DNA of 9,384 bases, from contig NZQO01000063.1 of assembly GCA_002693605.1 (NCBI GenBank), forward strand, positions 1 to 9,384, written 5' to 3'. This DNA is from Flavobacteriaceae bacterium. Lineage in GTDB: Bacteria; Bacteroidota; Bacteroidia; Flavobacteriales; Flavobacteriaceae. The notes below the pieces were generated by a model, which saw only the letters and a program-made list of their open reading frames with translations, was not told where the DNA came from and did not search any database. How positions within the stretch are numbered: the stretch's first letter is position 1; every line of letters starts with the position of its first letter. Of this stretch, positions 1 to 5,419 are shown in pieces. Made by a program: the position numbers and the translations under genes.

Positions 1-75
1 AGTATAAATAAAAATATATAAATAATTGTTCTGATCTTTGTTGCATCGAAAAAATAATTTTAAAACACGAAAAAA

Positions 76-390
76 ATGGTAAACACAAAGGAAACTAGAA
101 CTGAAAAAAGCGTGGTGGTTGAGAAGATACAGTTGGTCGATGGCGATTTTACGCCAATCGAGGCACTGGATGTAATTCGCGGCCTTATTGACGAGAAGAT
201 CAATTTCCATAAAGTGCAGCGACTGTCCATCACCGAGCGGGAGCAATTGGCCGATACCGGCTATCCTGACGGGCGCATACGTGAATTGATGCAGGAAAAG
301 GAAAAGGCAAAGGAAGCGCTTTTGGAGGCGTACGAGAAGGGATACCAAATTCGCATTAACGGTATCCTGGAAATGGAATTCGTAAAGTAA
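76..390 (+). CDS. Small hypothetical protein upstream of an SbtA-like permease
   Basis: I do not recognise a named family for this 104-residue protein. It is soluble and charged, with no signal peptide or membrane segment. A polar N terminus (residues 1-12) leads into a hydrophobic strand (about 13-21), a helix-like stretch containing IEALDVIRGLIDEKINFHK (28-46), a charged Lys/Glu-rich helix (about 66-90) and a final strand (91-104). The ATG follows an A-rich leader, as is common in Bacteroidota, with no Shine-Dalgarno site. The gene ends 25 bases before the permease gene on the same strand, so co-transcription is likely. Its position is where the PII-like regulator SbtB might be expected, but I see no PII signature, so function stays unknown. 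That it is a real gene is supported by length, codon pattern and tight spacing. Confidence 0.8.
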   Translation: MVNTKETRTEKSVVVEKIQLVDGDFTPIEALDVIRGLIDEKINFHKVQRLSITEREQLADTGYPDGRIRELMQEKEKAKEALLEAYEKGYQIRINGILEMEFVK

Positions 391-415
391 GTTGGAACGA
401 GCCTAGCGCCCTTCC

Positions 416-1375
416 ATGGATTTTTACGGAGTAGCCGATTACTTAACCAATCCCGCACTGCTTTTCTTCATCCTGGGTCTTATTGGCGCCCAGTTGAAAA
501 GCGACCTTGAAATTCCACAAACTTCCTCGAAGTTTATAGCCCTTTATCTCCTGCTCTCCATTGGTTTCAAGGGCGGGCAGGAGTTATCGCACAGTGATTG
601 GGGACCCGACATATTTTGGGCACTGGCACTCGGACTTTTCTTGGCGATACTGGTCCCCATTTATACGTTCTTTATCTTACGCAGTAGGTTCTCCTATGCC
701 AATGCGGGTGCCATCGCCGCGGCCTACGGCTCGGTTAGCGCAGTTACCTTCGTAACGGCGGTAAGTTTTCTGGAGATGAAGGCCATTCCGTTTGGGGGCC
801 ATATGGTTGCCGTAATGGCACTTATGGAGGCGCCTTCCATCATTGTAGGGGTCTTCCTGATGTACTATTTCTCGAAACAGACGAGCAGGGTCCCCTTTAA
901 CGGCATTGCCAAGCATTCGCTTTTTAACGGAAGCGTGGTGCTTATCTTGGGAAGCTTGATCATCGGTTTCGTGGCAAGCGATGCACAGGCCGATGGAATT
1001 AAGCCCTTTACGACAGATATCTTCAAGGGGTTTTTGGCGGTATTCCTATTGGATATGGGAATTACAAGTGGCAAAAAAATTGGCTCGCTGCTAAAGCAGG
1101 GATGGTTCGCGCTCGCATTCGCAATCTTAATTCCCTTACTCAACGGATGTCTGGTAGCCGTGGTTTCTGGAATGTTCCTGAACGGGATAGGAGACCGCTT
1201 CTTGCTGGCTATATTAGCTGCAAGTGCCTCGTATATTGCCGTTCCGGCGGCAATGCGTATGGCGGCGCCCCAGGCCAACCCTGGGTTATACCTCCCCATG
1301 GCGCTGGCGATAACCTTCCCCTTCAATATAACTTTAGGGATGCCATTGTATATGTTCTTGGTACAATGGAATTGA
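416..1375 (+). CDS. SbtA-family sodium-dependent bicarbonate permease
   Basis: The 319-residue product is an integral membrane protein with about ten hydrophobic segments and very short loops. It fits the sodium-dependent bicarbonate transport family (SbtA, formerly DUF897). The two characteristic broken-helix regions are visible: AAAYGSVSAVTF at residues 101-112 and AASASYIAVPAAMR at 268-281, related as in inverted-repeat transporters. Cyanobacterial SbtA carries a longer cytoplasmic loop; here the centre (about 152-170) is short. The inferred role is Na+-coupled uptake of HCO3- or a similar small anion across the inner membrane, perhaps to feed anaplerotic carboxylation in a heterotroph. 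Substrate cannot be read from sequence. The ATG at 416 lies 25 bases after the preceding small gene. A terminator hairpin follows at 1411. Confidence 0.88.
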   Translation: MDFYGVADYLTNPALLFFILGLIGAQLKSDLEIPQTSSKFIALYLLLSIGFKGGQELSHSDWGPDIFWALALGLFLAILVPIYTFFILRSRFSYANAGAIAAAYGSVSAVTFVTAVSFLEMKAIPFGGHMVAVMALMEAPSIIVGVFLMYYFSKQTSRVPFNGIAKHSLFNGSVVLILGSLIIGFVASDAQADGIKPFTTDIFKGFLAVFLLDMGITSGKKIGSLLKQGWFALAFAILIPLLNGCLVAVVSGMFLNGIGDRFLLAILAASASYIAVPAAMRMAAPQANPGLYLPMALAITFPFNITLGMPLYMFLVQWN

Positions 1376-1384
1376 AAATAAGCG

Positions 1385-1407
1385 TTGTTAATTTGTTAAT
1401 TGTTGAA
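1385..1407 (+). repeat. Short tandem TTGTTAAT repeat
   Basis: Two perfect adjacent copies of TTGTTAAT (1385-1392 and 1393-1400) are followed by the degenerate unit TTGTTGAA (1400-1407). They lie between the permease stop codon and its terminator. The function is unknown and this may be chance in AT-rich spacer. The same TTGTTAAT core begins the direct repeats at 5342-5372. Confidence 0.5.
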
Positions 1408-1410
1408 ATG

Positions 1411-1437
1411 GCCGCAGTCGAAAGATTGTGGCTTTTT
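1411..1437 (+). terminator. Rho-independent terminator of the permease gene
   Basis: GCCGCAGTC pairs with GATTGTGGC around a GAAA tetraloop to give a 9-bp stem, followed by TTTTT. Two of the pairs are G-U, which form only in plus-strand RNA; on the minus strand they would be A-C mismatches. This assigns the terminator to the upstream permease gene and not to the convergent DUF2231 gene. Confidence 0.8.
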
Positions 1438-1451
1438 CAATTTTTGTGGGA

Positions 1452-1952
1452 TTATTCAAATTCGCGGCAGTCGTTTGTGGGAATATACACACCGGCCGCC
1501 TGTTGATAGGTGAGGGTGGCGCCCAAGTGCCCTACATAAAAGAGCGCTGCGGTGCCCACAAACATAAGCAATAGGGAAAATCGCTTCAGTAATTTCTGAA
1601 AATGCGCAGTATAGCGATACCCATATCGAAGAAGTAAATCGAGGCCCATTGCGGCCGTAAAGATCCAAGCGCAATTATATCCCCAATTTTCGTGTGTCTT
1701 TAAAATCGTGGGGTCGCATAGGGTTCGTCCTACCGCGCCATCGGCCAAGTTGCCCGTGTAGATAGCAATCCAAATGCCTACGACGCCCAGGTATAACAGT
1801 AAGCTTCCGCCGTAGTGAAATGTCTCCCGGTTGGAAAAGCACGCAATGGTTTTGGCCACGGTGGCAAAAAGCAATAGGGCTATTGGAAAATGAACGGACA
1901 GAGGGTGAAATACCTCTGTCCGCCAAAAATCGGGCATTGTCTCCAATACCAT
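1452..1952 (-). CDS. DUF2231 family membrane protein
   Basis: This 166-residue protein has four hydrophobic segments (about 18-38, 48-66, 92-110 and 123-142). It carries the DUF2231 hallmark HPLSVHFPIALLL at residues 16-28 near the start of the first segment. Histidines recur at H16, H21, H87 (HENWG) and H142 (GHLGATLTY). The spaced membrane histidines resemble those of haem-binding cytochrome b-type proteins, but haem binding is only an inference. Members of the family are poorly characterised. The start at 1952 is chosen because its ATG overlaps the stop of the upstream lipoprotein gene as TAATG, implying translational coupling. The gene converges on the permease gene with only 76 bases between them, and I see no obvious terminator of its own on the minus strand there. 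Confidence 0.85.
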   Translation of the reverse strand: MVLETMPDFWRTEVFHPLSVHFPIALLLFATVAKTIACFSNRETFHYGGSLLLYLGVVGIWIAIYTGNLADGAVGRTLCDPTILKTHENWGYNCAWIFTAAMGLDLLLRYGYRYTAHFQKLLKRFSLLLMFVGTAALFYVGHLGATLTYQQAAGVYIPTNDCREFE

Positions 1953-2263
1953 TACTCCATTATATTAACCGAAATGGGGTCAAGGCGTTTCCCGTTTCGC
2001 TCAACGGTGACCTCTACCTTTTGGTCTTCCATAAGTTCAGAAAAATCGACCGGCTGCCCATTTCGCGTTAGTTCAGTGGTTTCGGTAAAGTATAGTTCCA
2101 GCGTTCTATTGTCTGAAATGGTCACGTAAATCTCGGTTTTTTCCAGCTCTACTTCCTTAATGGTGCCTTGGTACGTACCAGATTCAACTACATCGGTACT
2201 CTCGCCACAAGCGGCTACCATTAACACACTAATTGTAAGGAATAAAAAGGATAAGCGTTTCAT
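1952..2263 (-). CDS. Small predicted lipoprotein with a beta-rich domain
   Basis: The 103-residue precursor has a type II (lipoprotein) signal peptide: MKR, a hydrophobic core (residues 4-16) and a VAAC lipobox, so C19 would be the lipidated residue. The mature part alternates short strands and turns (GTYQGTIKEVEL, IYVTISDNRTLELYF, a TELTRNG turn, then VEVTVERNG) in a way that suggests a small beta-barrel or OB-like fold, reminiscent of DUF5666-type domains; that comparison is by pattern only. Its stop codon overlaps the ATG of the DUF2231 gene, so the two proteins are probably made together and may act at the same membrane. Specific function is unknown. Confidence 0.82.
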   Translation of the reverse strand: MKRLSFLFLTISVLMVAACGESTDVVESGTYQGTIKEVELEKTEIYVTISDNRTLELYFTETTELTRNGQPVDFSELMEDQKVEVTVERNGKRLDPISVNIME

Positions 2264-2289
2264 AATTTAATTTTTTAAAATTTCGTCAC

Positions 2290-2321
2290 TAAAGGTACGC
2301 AATTTCCTAATGATGTGTAAA
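2290..2321 (-). promoter_or_regulatory. Probable promoter of the lipoprotein/DUF2231 operon
   Basis: On the minus strand TACCTTTA (2297 to 2290) matches TAnnTTTG at all but the last base. A weak TTTA (2321 to 2318) sits 20 bases further upstream in the -33 position. The predicted leader before the ATG at 2263 is about 20-25 bases. Confidence 0.42.
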
Positions 2322-2445
2322 CGAGAAAATAGGTCCTGTGCCGTGATTTCCCTATTTCACATGTTCACAGAAAGGTAGCTTCTAAGAGTAAATATGATGG
2401 CTATTACCCATTTTCAGAATGGAAAAAATAATTGCGAGGTTGTCT

Positions 2446-2475
2446 TTTGAAACCCGAATTTAGTTTTTATCTTTG
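2446..2475 (+). promoter_or_regulatory. Promoter of the tRNA gene
   Basis: TTTG at 2446-2449 and TATCTTTG at 2468-2475, separated by 18 bases, match the Bacteroidota -33/-7 consensus (TTTG, then TAnnTTTG). The tRNA 5' end at 2489 lies 13 bases after the -7 element, consistent with a short leader removed by RNase P. Confidence 0.72.
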
Positions 2476-2488
2476 CCACCGTTAAAAT

Positions 2489-2562
2489 GGCGAGGTAGCT
2501 CAGGTGGTTAGAGCGTCGGATTCATAACCCGGAGGTCACGAGTTCAAGTCTCGTTCTCGCTA
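2489..2562 (+). tRNA. tRNA-Met (CAT anticodon)
   Basis: A 74-nt cloverleaf can be drawn by hand. The acceptor stem GGCGAGG pairs with TCTCGCT through two G-U pairs. T8 and A9 are present, the D stem is GCTC/GAGC, and the anticodon loop TTCATAA places CAT at 2523-2525. The T arm is ACGAG-TTCAAGT-CTCGT and the discriminator is A2562. CCA is not encoded (CAA follows). The anticodon stem has an A31-C39 mismatch and lacks the three G-C pairs typical of initiator tRNA, so elongator Met is favoured. A tRNA-Ile2, in which C34 becomes lysidine, also reads CAT and is not formally excluded. Confidence 0.93.
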
Positions 2563-2583
2563 CAAATTAAAATTCAGTTCCAG

Positions 2584-2617
2584 AGCGGTCTAGCGAAAGC
2601 TAAACCGCTTTTTTTTT
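2584..2617 (+). terminator. Rho-independent terminator of the tRNA
   Basis: AGCGGTCTAGC pairs with GCTAAACCGCT around a GAAA tetraloop, an 11-position stem with one C-A mismatch, and runs into nine T residues. It sits 22 bases after the tRNA 3' end. Confidence 0.88.
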
Positions 2618-2965
2618 GCTCGATCGGCCAATTCATCTCGAGACTCAAATTCGCACGGAAATTTCCCGCTTTTATTTCCCTCTTTCTGAAATCTAAGAAT
2701 CCTATTTTATCTTTTTATTTACTTGGTTCGCACTCTTTCCCAAAAGTAATATCTATTTAAGTTCTTTTAAAAAATTATGTGGCCACCTAGCTTAAATTTG
2801 AGATTGGCAATTTCTACCTAGGGTTATTGCGATAATTTTTGCGAAGCACATTAGCATCATTGAGGGGCCTTAATATTTCGCTCAGCTGGCAATAAAAATT
2901 TTTGAGGGGTAACTTCACAAATTGTAATTAAAATCTATATATTGGGCACATACTAACAATCAGCT
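2618..2965 (+). other. Intergenic stretch without a recognised gene
   Basis: These roughly 350 AT-rich bases lie between the tRNA terminator and the START-like gene. I find no ORF with coding character, no strong hairpin with a T-tract, no repeat of the tRNA 3' end and no complete -33/-7 promoter. Near misses are TATATTGG at 2938-2945 and AATTTTTG at 2834-2841. The stretch presumably contains the promoter and leader of the gene starting at 2966. Confidence 0.6.
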
Positions 2966-3352
2966 ATGGACGAAAAAGTAAAATATGAGATGGAGTTTCC
3001 CATACAGGTTTCCCCGTCGTTACTCTACCAGTATATTTCAACCCCCTCCGGTTTAAGCGAGTGGTATGCCGACAACGTAAATTCGCGGGGCGAGTATTTC
3101 ACCTTTATCTGGGAAGGAAGCGAGGAAAAAGCGCTGTTACTGAGCAAGAAAAGCCCCGAACGTATCAAGTTTAGGTGGGTGGCCGACTCAGAAACCGATT
3201 TCTATTTTGAGCTTCGTATTCAGGTAGATGAAATTACCAAGGACGTATCGCTGATGGTCACCGATTTTGCCGAGGAAGATGAAGTCGAGGAGGGCAAGAT
3301 GTTGTGGGAGAACATGATTTCCGATTTAAAGCAAATATTGGGCTCTGCCTAG
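2966..3352 (+). CDS. START-like / SRPBCC (AHSA1-type) domain protein
   Basis: The 128-residue soluble protein has the order expected of a compact helix-grip (Bet v1/SRPBCC) fold. It starts with a strand (EMEFPIQVSP, 8-17), then two short helices with the YQYISTPSGLSEWYAD pattern (21-36). Antiparallel strands follow (about 44-51, 55-62, 66-72, 80-87 and 93-99), then a long C-terminal helix (about 110-126). The S-x-L-x-E/x-W-Y/F segment after the first strand is typical of AHSA1-like proteins. Members bind hydrophobic ligands or partner proteins; the ligand here is unknown. The short chain has no fused domain. It is followed by a promoter and hairpin before the aminotransferase gene, so it may be a single-gene transcript. 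Family assignment is fairly secure; function is not. Confidence 0.85.
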   Translation: MDEKVKYEMEFPIQVSPSLLYQYISTPSGLSEWYADNVNSRGEYFTFIWEGSEEKALLLSKKSPERIKFRWVADSETDFYFELRIQVDEITKDVSLMVTDFAEEDEVEEGKMLWENMISDLKQILGSA

Positions 3353-3390
3353 AACATATAGGCCTATTTCTGAAAGGCCCCAATTTATAG

Positions 3391-3398
3391 TATCTTTG
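3391..3398 (+). promoter_or_regulatory. Probable -7 promoter element of the aminotransferase gene
   Basis: TATCTTTG matches TAnnTTTG exactly and is identical to the elements before the tRNA and the DUF493 gene. A weak -33 candidate, TTTCTG (3367-3372), lies 18 bases upstream. Transcription would be expected to start about 4-8 bases downstream, inside the left arm of the hairpin at 3400-3407. Confidence 0.65.
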
Positions 3399-3399
3399 C

Positions 3400-3429
3400 G
3401 CCGTCCCGAAAAATTGGGACGGCTTTTTT
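3400..3429 (+). terminator. Hairpin with T6 tract abutting the aminotransferase ATG
   Basis: GCCGTCCC (3400-3407) pairs perfectly with GGGACGGC (3416-3423) around an 8-base loop, followed by six T residues (3424-3429) and immediately by ATG. In shape it is an intrinsic terminator for RNA coming from the START-like gene. The minus strand lacks a T-tract in the matching position, so it acts on the plus strand only. Confidence 0.78.
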
Positions 3430-4272
3430 ATGGCAAATACCGAACAACAGGCACTTCAACCTACCGAGCAACTGCAAATGGACAACCGTGGATTTCAATA
3501 TGGCGATGCCGTATTCGAGACCCTTCGCATTTCGGGCGGGAAGATTTACTTCTGGGAGGATCATTACTTTAGGCTAATGGCATCTATGCGCATTATGCGT
3601 ATGGAAATACCCATGTCGTTCACTCCAGATTTTTTGGAAACTACTATACTCGATGCAGTCAATTCGTGGGAGTGGAAAGCCCCGGCCCACAGGGTAAAGC
3701 TAATGGTGTGGCGGGAGGCCGGTGGCAAGTACACGCCTGCCAAGCGCGACGTGGCCTATAGCATTATTGTAGAGGGCCTCGATAACCCATTTTACACTCT
3801 TGGCAATAACGCCTATGAGGTAGAGCTTTTTAAGGACCATTATATTACCTCGGGGCTACTGGCCACCCTTAAGACTAACAACCGTGCCTTGAACGTACTT
3901 GGGTCAATTTTTGCCGAGGAAAACGAATACCAAAATTGCCTGCTCCTCAATGAGCGTAAACAGGTGGTTGAGGCATTGAATGGAAATCTTTTTGTCGTGA
4001 ACGGATATAAAATCAAGACGCCTCCTTTGGCAGACGGGTGTCTTAACGGAATTACGAGAAAACAGCTCTTGAAAATTATTGCGAAGATTCCCGATTATGT
4101 TTTGGAAGAGACATCGGTTTCGCCCTTTGAACTTCAGAAGGCGGACGAGCTTTTCATCACGAACGTCATTACGGGCATACAGCCCATTTCAAAATATCGT
4201 AAAAAAGAGTATGGGAACGAAGTAGGGAAGGAGCTCCTGGCGAAACTGAACGTCGCGGCGCGCCTGGGTTAA
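3430..4272 (+). CDS. PLP fold-type IV aminotransferase (class IV; BCAT/PabC-like)
   Basis: The 280-residue protein belongs to the class IV PLP enzymes (branched-chain aminotransferase, D-amino-acid aminotransferase, aminodeoxychorismate lyase). Visible hallmarks are NRGFQYGDAVFETLR (19-33), the probable PLP lysine K148 in LATLKTNNRALNVL, the VVEALNGNLFVV segment (179-190) and GITRKQLL (207-214). The subgroup cannot be fixed: a PabC-like aminodeoxychorismate lyase for folate or an amino-acid transaminase are both possible. The usual N-terminal MxxFNG start of relatives is replaced by a polar MANTEQQALQPTEQLQ stretch. The ATG at 3430 is preceded directly by a terminator-like hairpin and no ribosome binding site, so an internal ATG at 3478 (M17) is a possible alternative start. 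The 3' end overlaps the convergent yqgE stop codon. Confidence 0.88.
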   Translation: MANTEQQALQPTEQLQMDNRGFQYGDAVFETLRISGGKIYFWEDHYFRLMASMRIMRMEIPMSFTPDFLETTILDAVNSWEWKAPAHRVKLMVWREAGGKYTPAKRDVAYSIIVEGLDNPFYTLGNNAYEVELFKDHYITSGLLATLKTNNRALNVLGSIFAEENEYQNCLLLNERKQVVEALNGNLFVVNGYKIKTPPLADGCLNGITRKQLLKIIAKIPDYVLEETSVSPFELQKADELFITNVITGIQPISKYRKKEYGNEVGKELLAKLNVAARLG

Positions 4273-4829
4273 TTGTAGGTCGGGTTTTCCGGCGCATTGC
4301 TCCAAAGCAAATAATCACCTCCAAATTCGATCATCTTTTCCTTCCAGAACGAGTTGTACGACTTGCCAATCAGGTCGTTCTCATAAATGTTGGGCACGAT
4401 TACCCAACTGTTCACCTGTAGCTCCTGTTCTAGCTGTTCGTTTTCCCATCCTGAGTACCCTAGGAAAAAACGAATTTGGTCCTCGGTCAATTTCTTCTCC
4501 TGCAACAATTGAATCACGGCGTTAAAATCGCCCCCCCAATAGATTCCGTTGGAAATCTCCACGCTATCGGGAATTATTTCGGGAACACGGTGAATAAAGT
4601 ACAAGTTGTCCTGCTCCACAGGCCCACCGTTATATACGATGTGATCTGCAGTTATCTCGGGTATGAAGTCCTTTAGAGTGTAGTCCAACGGCTTGTTCAG
4701 AATAAACCCTACCGATCCCGTAACATTATACTCAGCCAAAAGCACGACAGACCTATTGAAGGAAACATCTCCAATAATTGATGGTTCTGCAACGAGCAAC
4801 AGTCCTTTGGCTGGTTTTAAAGTAGTCAT
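4269..4829 (-). CDS. yqgE: YqgE/AlgH family protein
   Basis: The 186-residue protein has the full YqgE/AlgH (DUF179) signature. GLLLVAEP is at residues 9-16 and FNRSVVLLAEYN at 24-35. VGFILNKPL (40-48), YNGGPV (66-71), GIYWGGDF (95-102) and RFFLGYSGWENEQLEQEL (120-137) follow, then NSW (140-142). Length matches the family. It is cytosolic with no signal peptide; its biochemical role is not established, although the name AlgH comes from a Pseudomonas gene linked to alginate regulation. The start ATG at 4829 places the conserved GLLLVA segment close to the N terminus as usual. Its stop codon (4269-4271) overlaps the aminotransferase stop (4270-4272) on the opposite strand. A terminator at 4913 separates it from HU, so it is probably transcribed alone. 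Confidence 0.95.
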   Translation of the reverse strand: MTTLKPAKGLLLVAEPSIIGDVSFNRSVVLLAEYNVTGSVGFILNKPLDYTLKDFIPEITADHIVYNGGPVEQDNLYFIHRVPEIIPDSVEISNGIYWGGDFNAVIQLLQEKKLTEDQIRFFLGYSGWENEQLEQELQVNSWVIVPNIYENDLIGKSYNSFWKEKMIEFGGDYLLWSNAPENPTYN

Positions 4830-4847
4830 ACTGCAGCTTTTGTTATT

Positions 4848-4855
4848 TAAAGCTA
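4848..4855 (-). promoter_or_regulatory. Tentative -7 element of yqgE
   Basis: TAGCTTTA on the minus strand matches TAnnTTTG except at the last base and would give a leader of about 10-15 bases before the ATG at 4829. I see no convincing TTTG 18-20 bases upstream, only a T-run, so this is weak. The element overlaps a 6-bp inverted repeat (AGCTTT at 4835-4840 and AAAGCT at 4849-4854). Confidence 0.3.
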
Positions 4856-4912
4856 AGGATAAAATGTGAAAAAACCTATTATTGGCAGGCGCATTTTAAT
4901 TTTCCTATAAAT

Positions 4913-4935
4913 AAAAACCCCGCCGAAGGGCGGGG
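4913..4935 (-). terminator. Rho-independent terminator of the HU gene
   Basis: CCCCGCC (4918-4924) and GGCGGGG (4929-4935) form a perfect 7-bp GC stem. On the minus strand the hairpin is followed by TTTTT and more T-rich sequence (4917 downward). It lies about 30 bases after the HU stop codon. Confidence 0.88.
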
Positions 4936-4965
4936 CATGCTTTATAAAAAAGCAATTTTTTGTGA

Positions 4966-5238
4966 TTAGTTCACGGCACTCTGCAATTCTGAACCAGCTT
5001 TGAACTTTACTACGTTCTTAGCAGCGATCTTGATAGTCTTACCCGTTTGTGGGTTTCTACCTTCGCGGGCAGCTCTCTTAGATACAGAGAAAGAACCAAA
5101 ACCTACCAATGATACGCGGTTTCCTTTTTTAAGGGATTTCTCCACGTTGTCTAGAAATGATTCCAAGGCTTTTTTTGCTGCGGCTTTAGTGATTCCGGCA
5201 TCTTCTGCCATAGCATCGATTAAATCTGATTTGTTCAT
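4966..5238 (-). CDS. hup: HU family DNA-binding protein
   Basis: This 90-residue protein is a standard-length bacterial HU/IHF-family histone-like protein. The N terminus forms the helical dimerisation part (residues 3-38). The family signature runs from GFGSFSVSKRAAREGRNPQTG (46-66), and the DNA-intercalating tip RNPQTG has the conserved P63. The strand KIAAKNVVKFKAG (70-82) and the last short helix follow. A homodimer bends and compacts DNA. HU and IHF subunits are hard to separate by eye, but lack of extensions and overall sequence favour HU. It has its own promoter (5287-5316) and terminator (4913-4935), so it is likely monocistronic and strongly expressed. Confidence 0.97.
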   Translation of the reverse strand: MNKSDLIDAMAEDAGITKAAAKKALESFLDNVEKSLKKGNRVSLVGFGSFSVSKRAAREGRNPQTGKTIKIAAKNVVKFKAGSELQSAVN

Positions 5239-5286
5239 AGTACTTCTAAATTAAATTGTTTGGTTAAACTTGAATTAATTGCTCTA

Positions 5287-5316
5287 CAAATTTAATCGGA
5301 TTATCGGTTCATGCAA
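5287..5316 (-). promoter_or_regulatory. Promoter of the HU gene
   Basis: On the minus strand TTG (5316 to 5314) and TAAATTTG (5294 to 5287) are separated by 19 bases, matching the Bacteroidota -33/-7 arrangement with an exact TAnnTTTG. Transcription would begin near 5280-5283, leaving an AT-rich leader of about 42-45 bases. Confidence 0.7.
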
Positions 5317-5341
5317 GGAATGACGGGCAAAATAGCGTTTT

Positions 5342-5372
5342 TTGTTAATAACTTCGATTCATTGTTAATAAC
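5342..5372 (+). repeat. Paired 11-bp direct repeats upstream of HU
   Basis: TTGTTAATAAC occurs at 5342-5352 and again at 5362-5372, a 20-bp period or about two helical turns. The pair lies roughly 60-90 bases upstream of the predicted HU transcription start, and downstream of fmt. Each copy reads TTATTAACA on the minus strand. It may be an operator or a protein-binding pair; no function is established. Confidence 0.6.
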
Positions 5373-5419
5373 CTGGGGCACTTTCCGCAATATTTTGAAA
5401 CAGCAGCAATGATAGGGGT

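Noticed and set aside
33..40. GATCTTTG as a promoter -7 element for the first gene
   Set aside because: It differs from TAnnTTTG at the first position and no TTG lies 18-20 bases upstream, so I did not list it although it may be used.
76..390. The first gene as an SbtB-type PII protein
   Set aside because: The position fits but the sequence lacks a recognisable PII pattern and is dominated by charged helices.
865..1326. A long open frame of 153 codons on the minus strand inside the permease gene
   Set aside because: It is antisense to a well-supported membrane transporter, has no recognisable domain and its composition is that of a complement shadow.
2489..2562. tRNA as an integration (att) site for a mobile element
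   Set aside because: No second copy of the tRNA 3' end and no integrase or phage-like gene is present in the window.
3358..3367. Palindrome ATAGGCCTAT just after the START-like gene
   Set aside because: It has no T-tract, is short, and the better hairpin at 3400 explains termination.
5239..5419. The fmt-HU spacer as a replication origin
   Set aside because: Only two degenerate DnaA-box-like sequences are present, with no dnaA gene or cluster of boxes in the window; kept only as one reading of the repeats.
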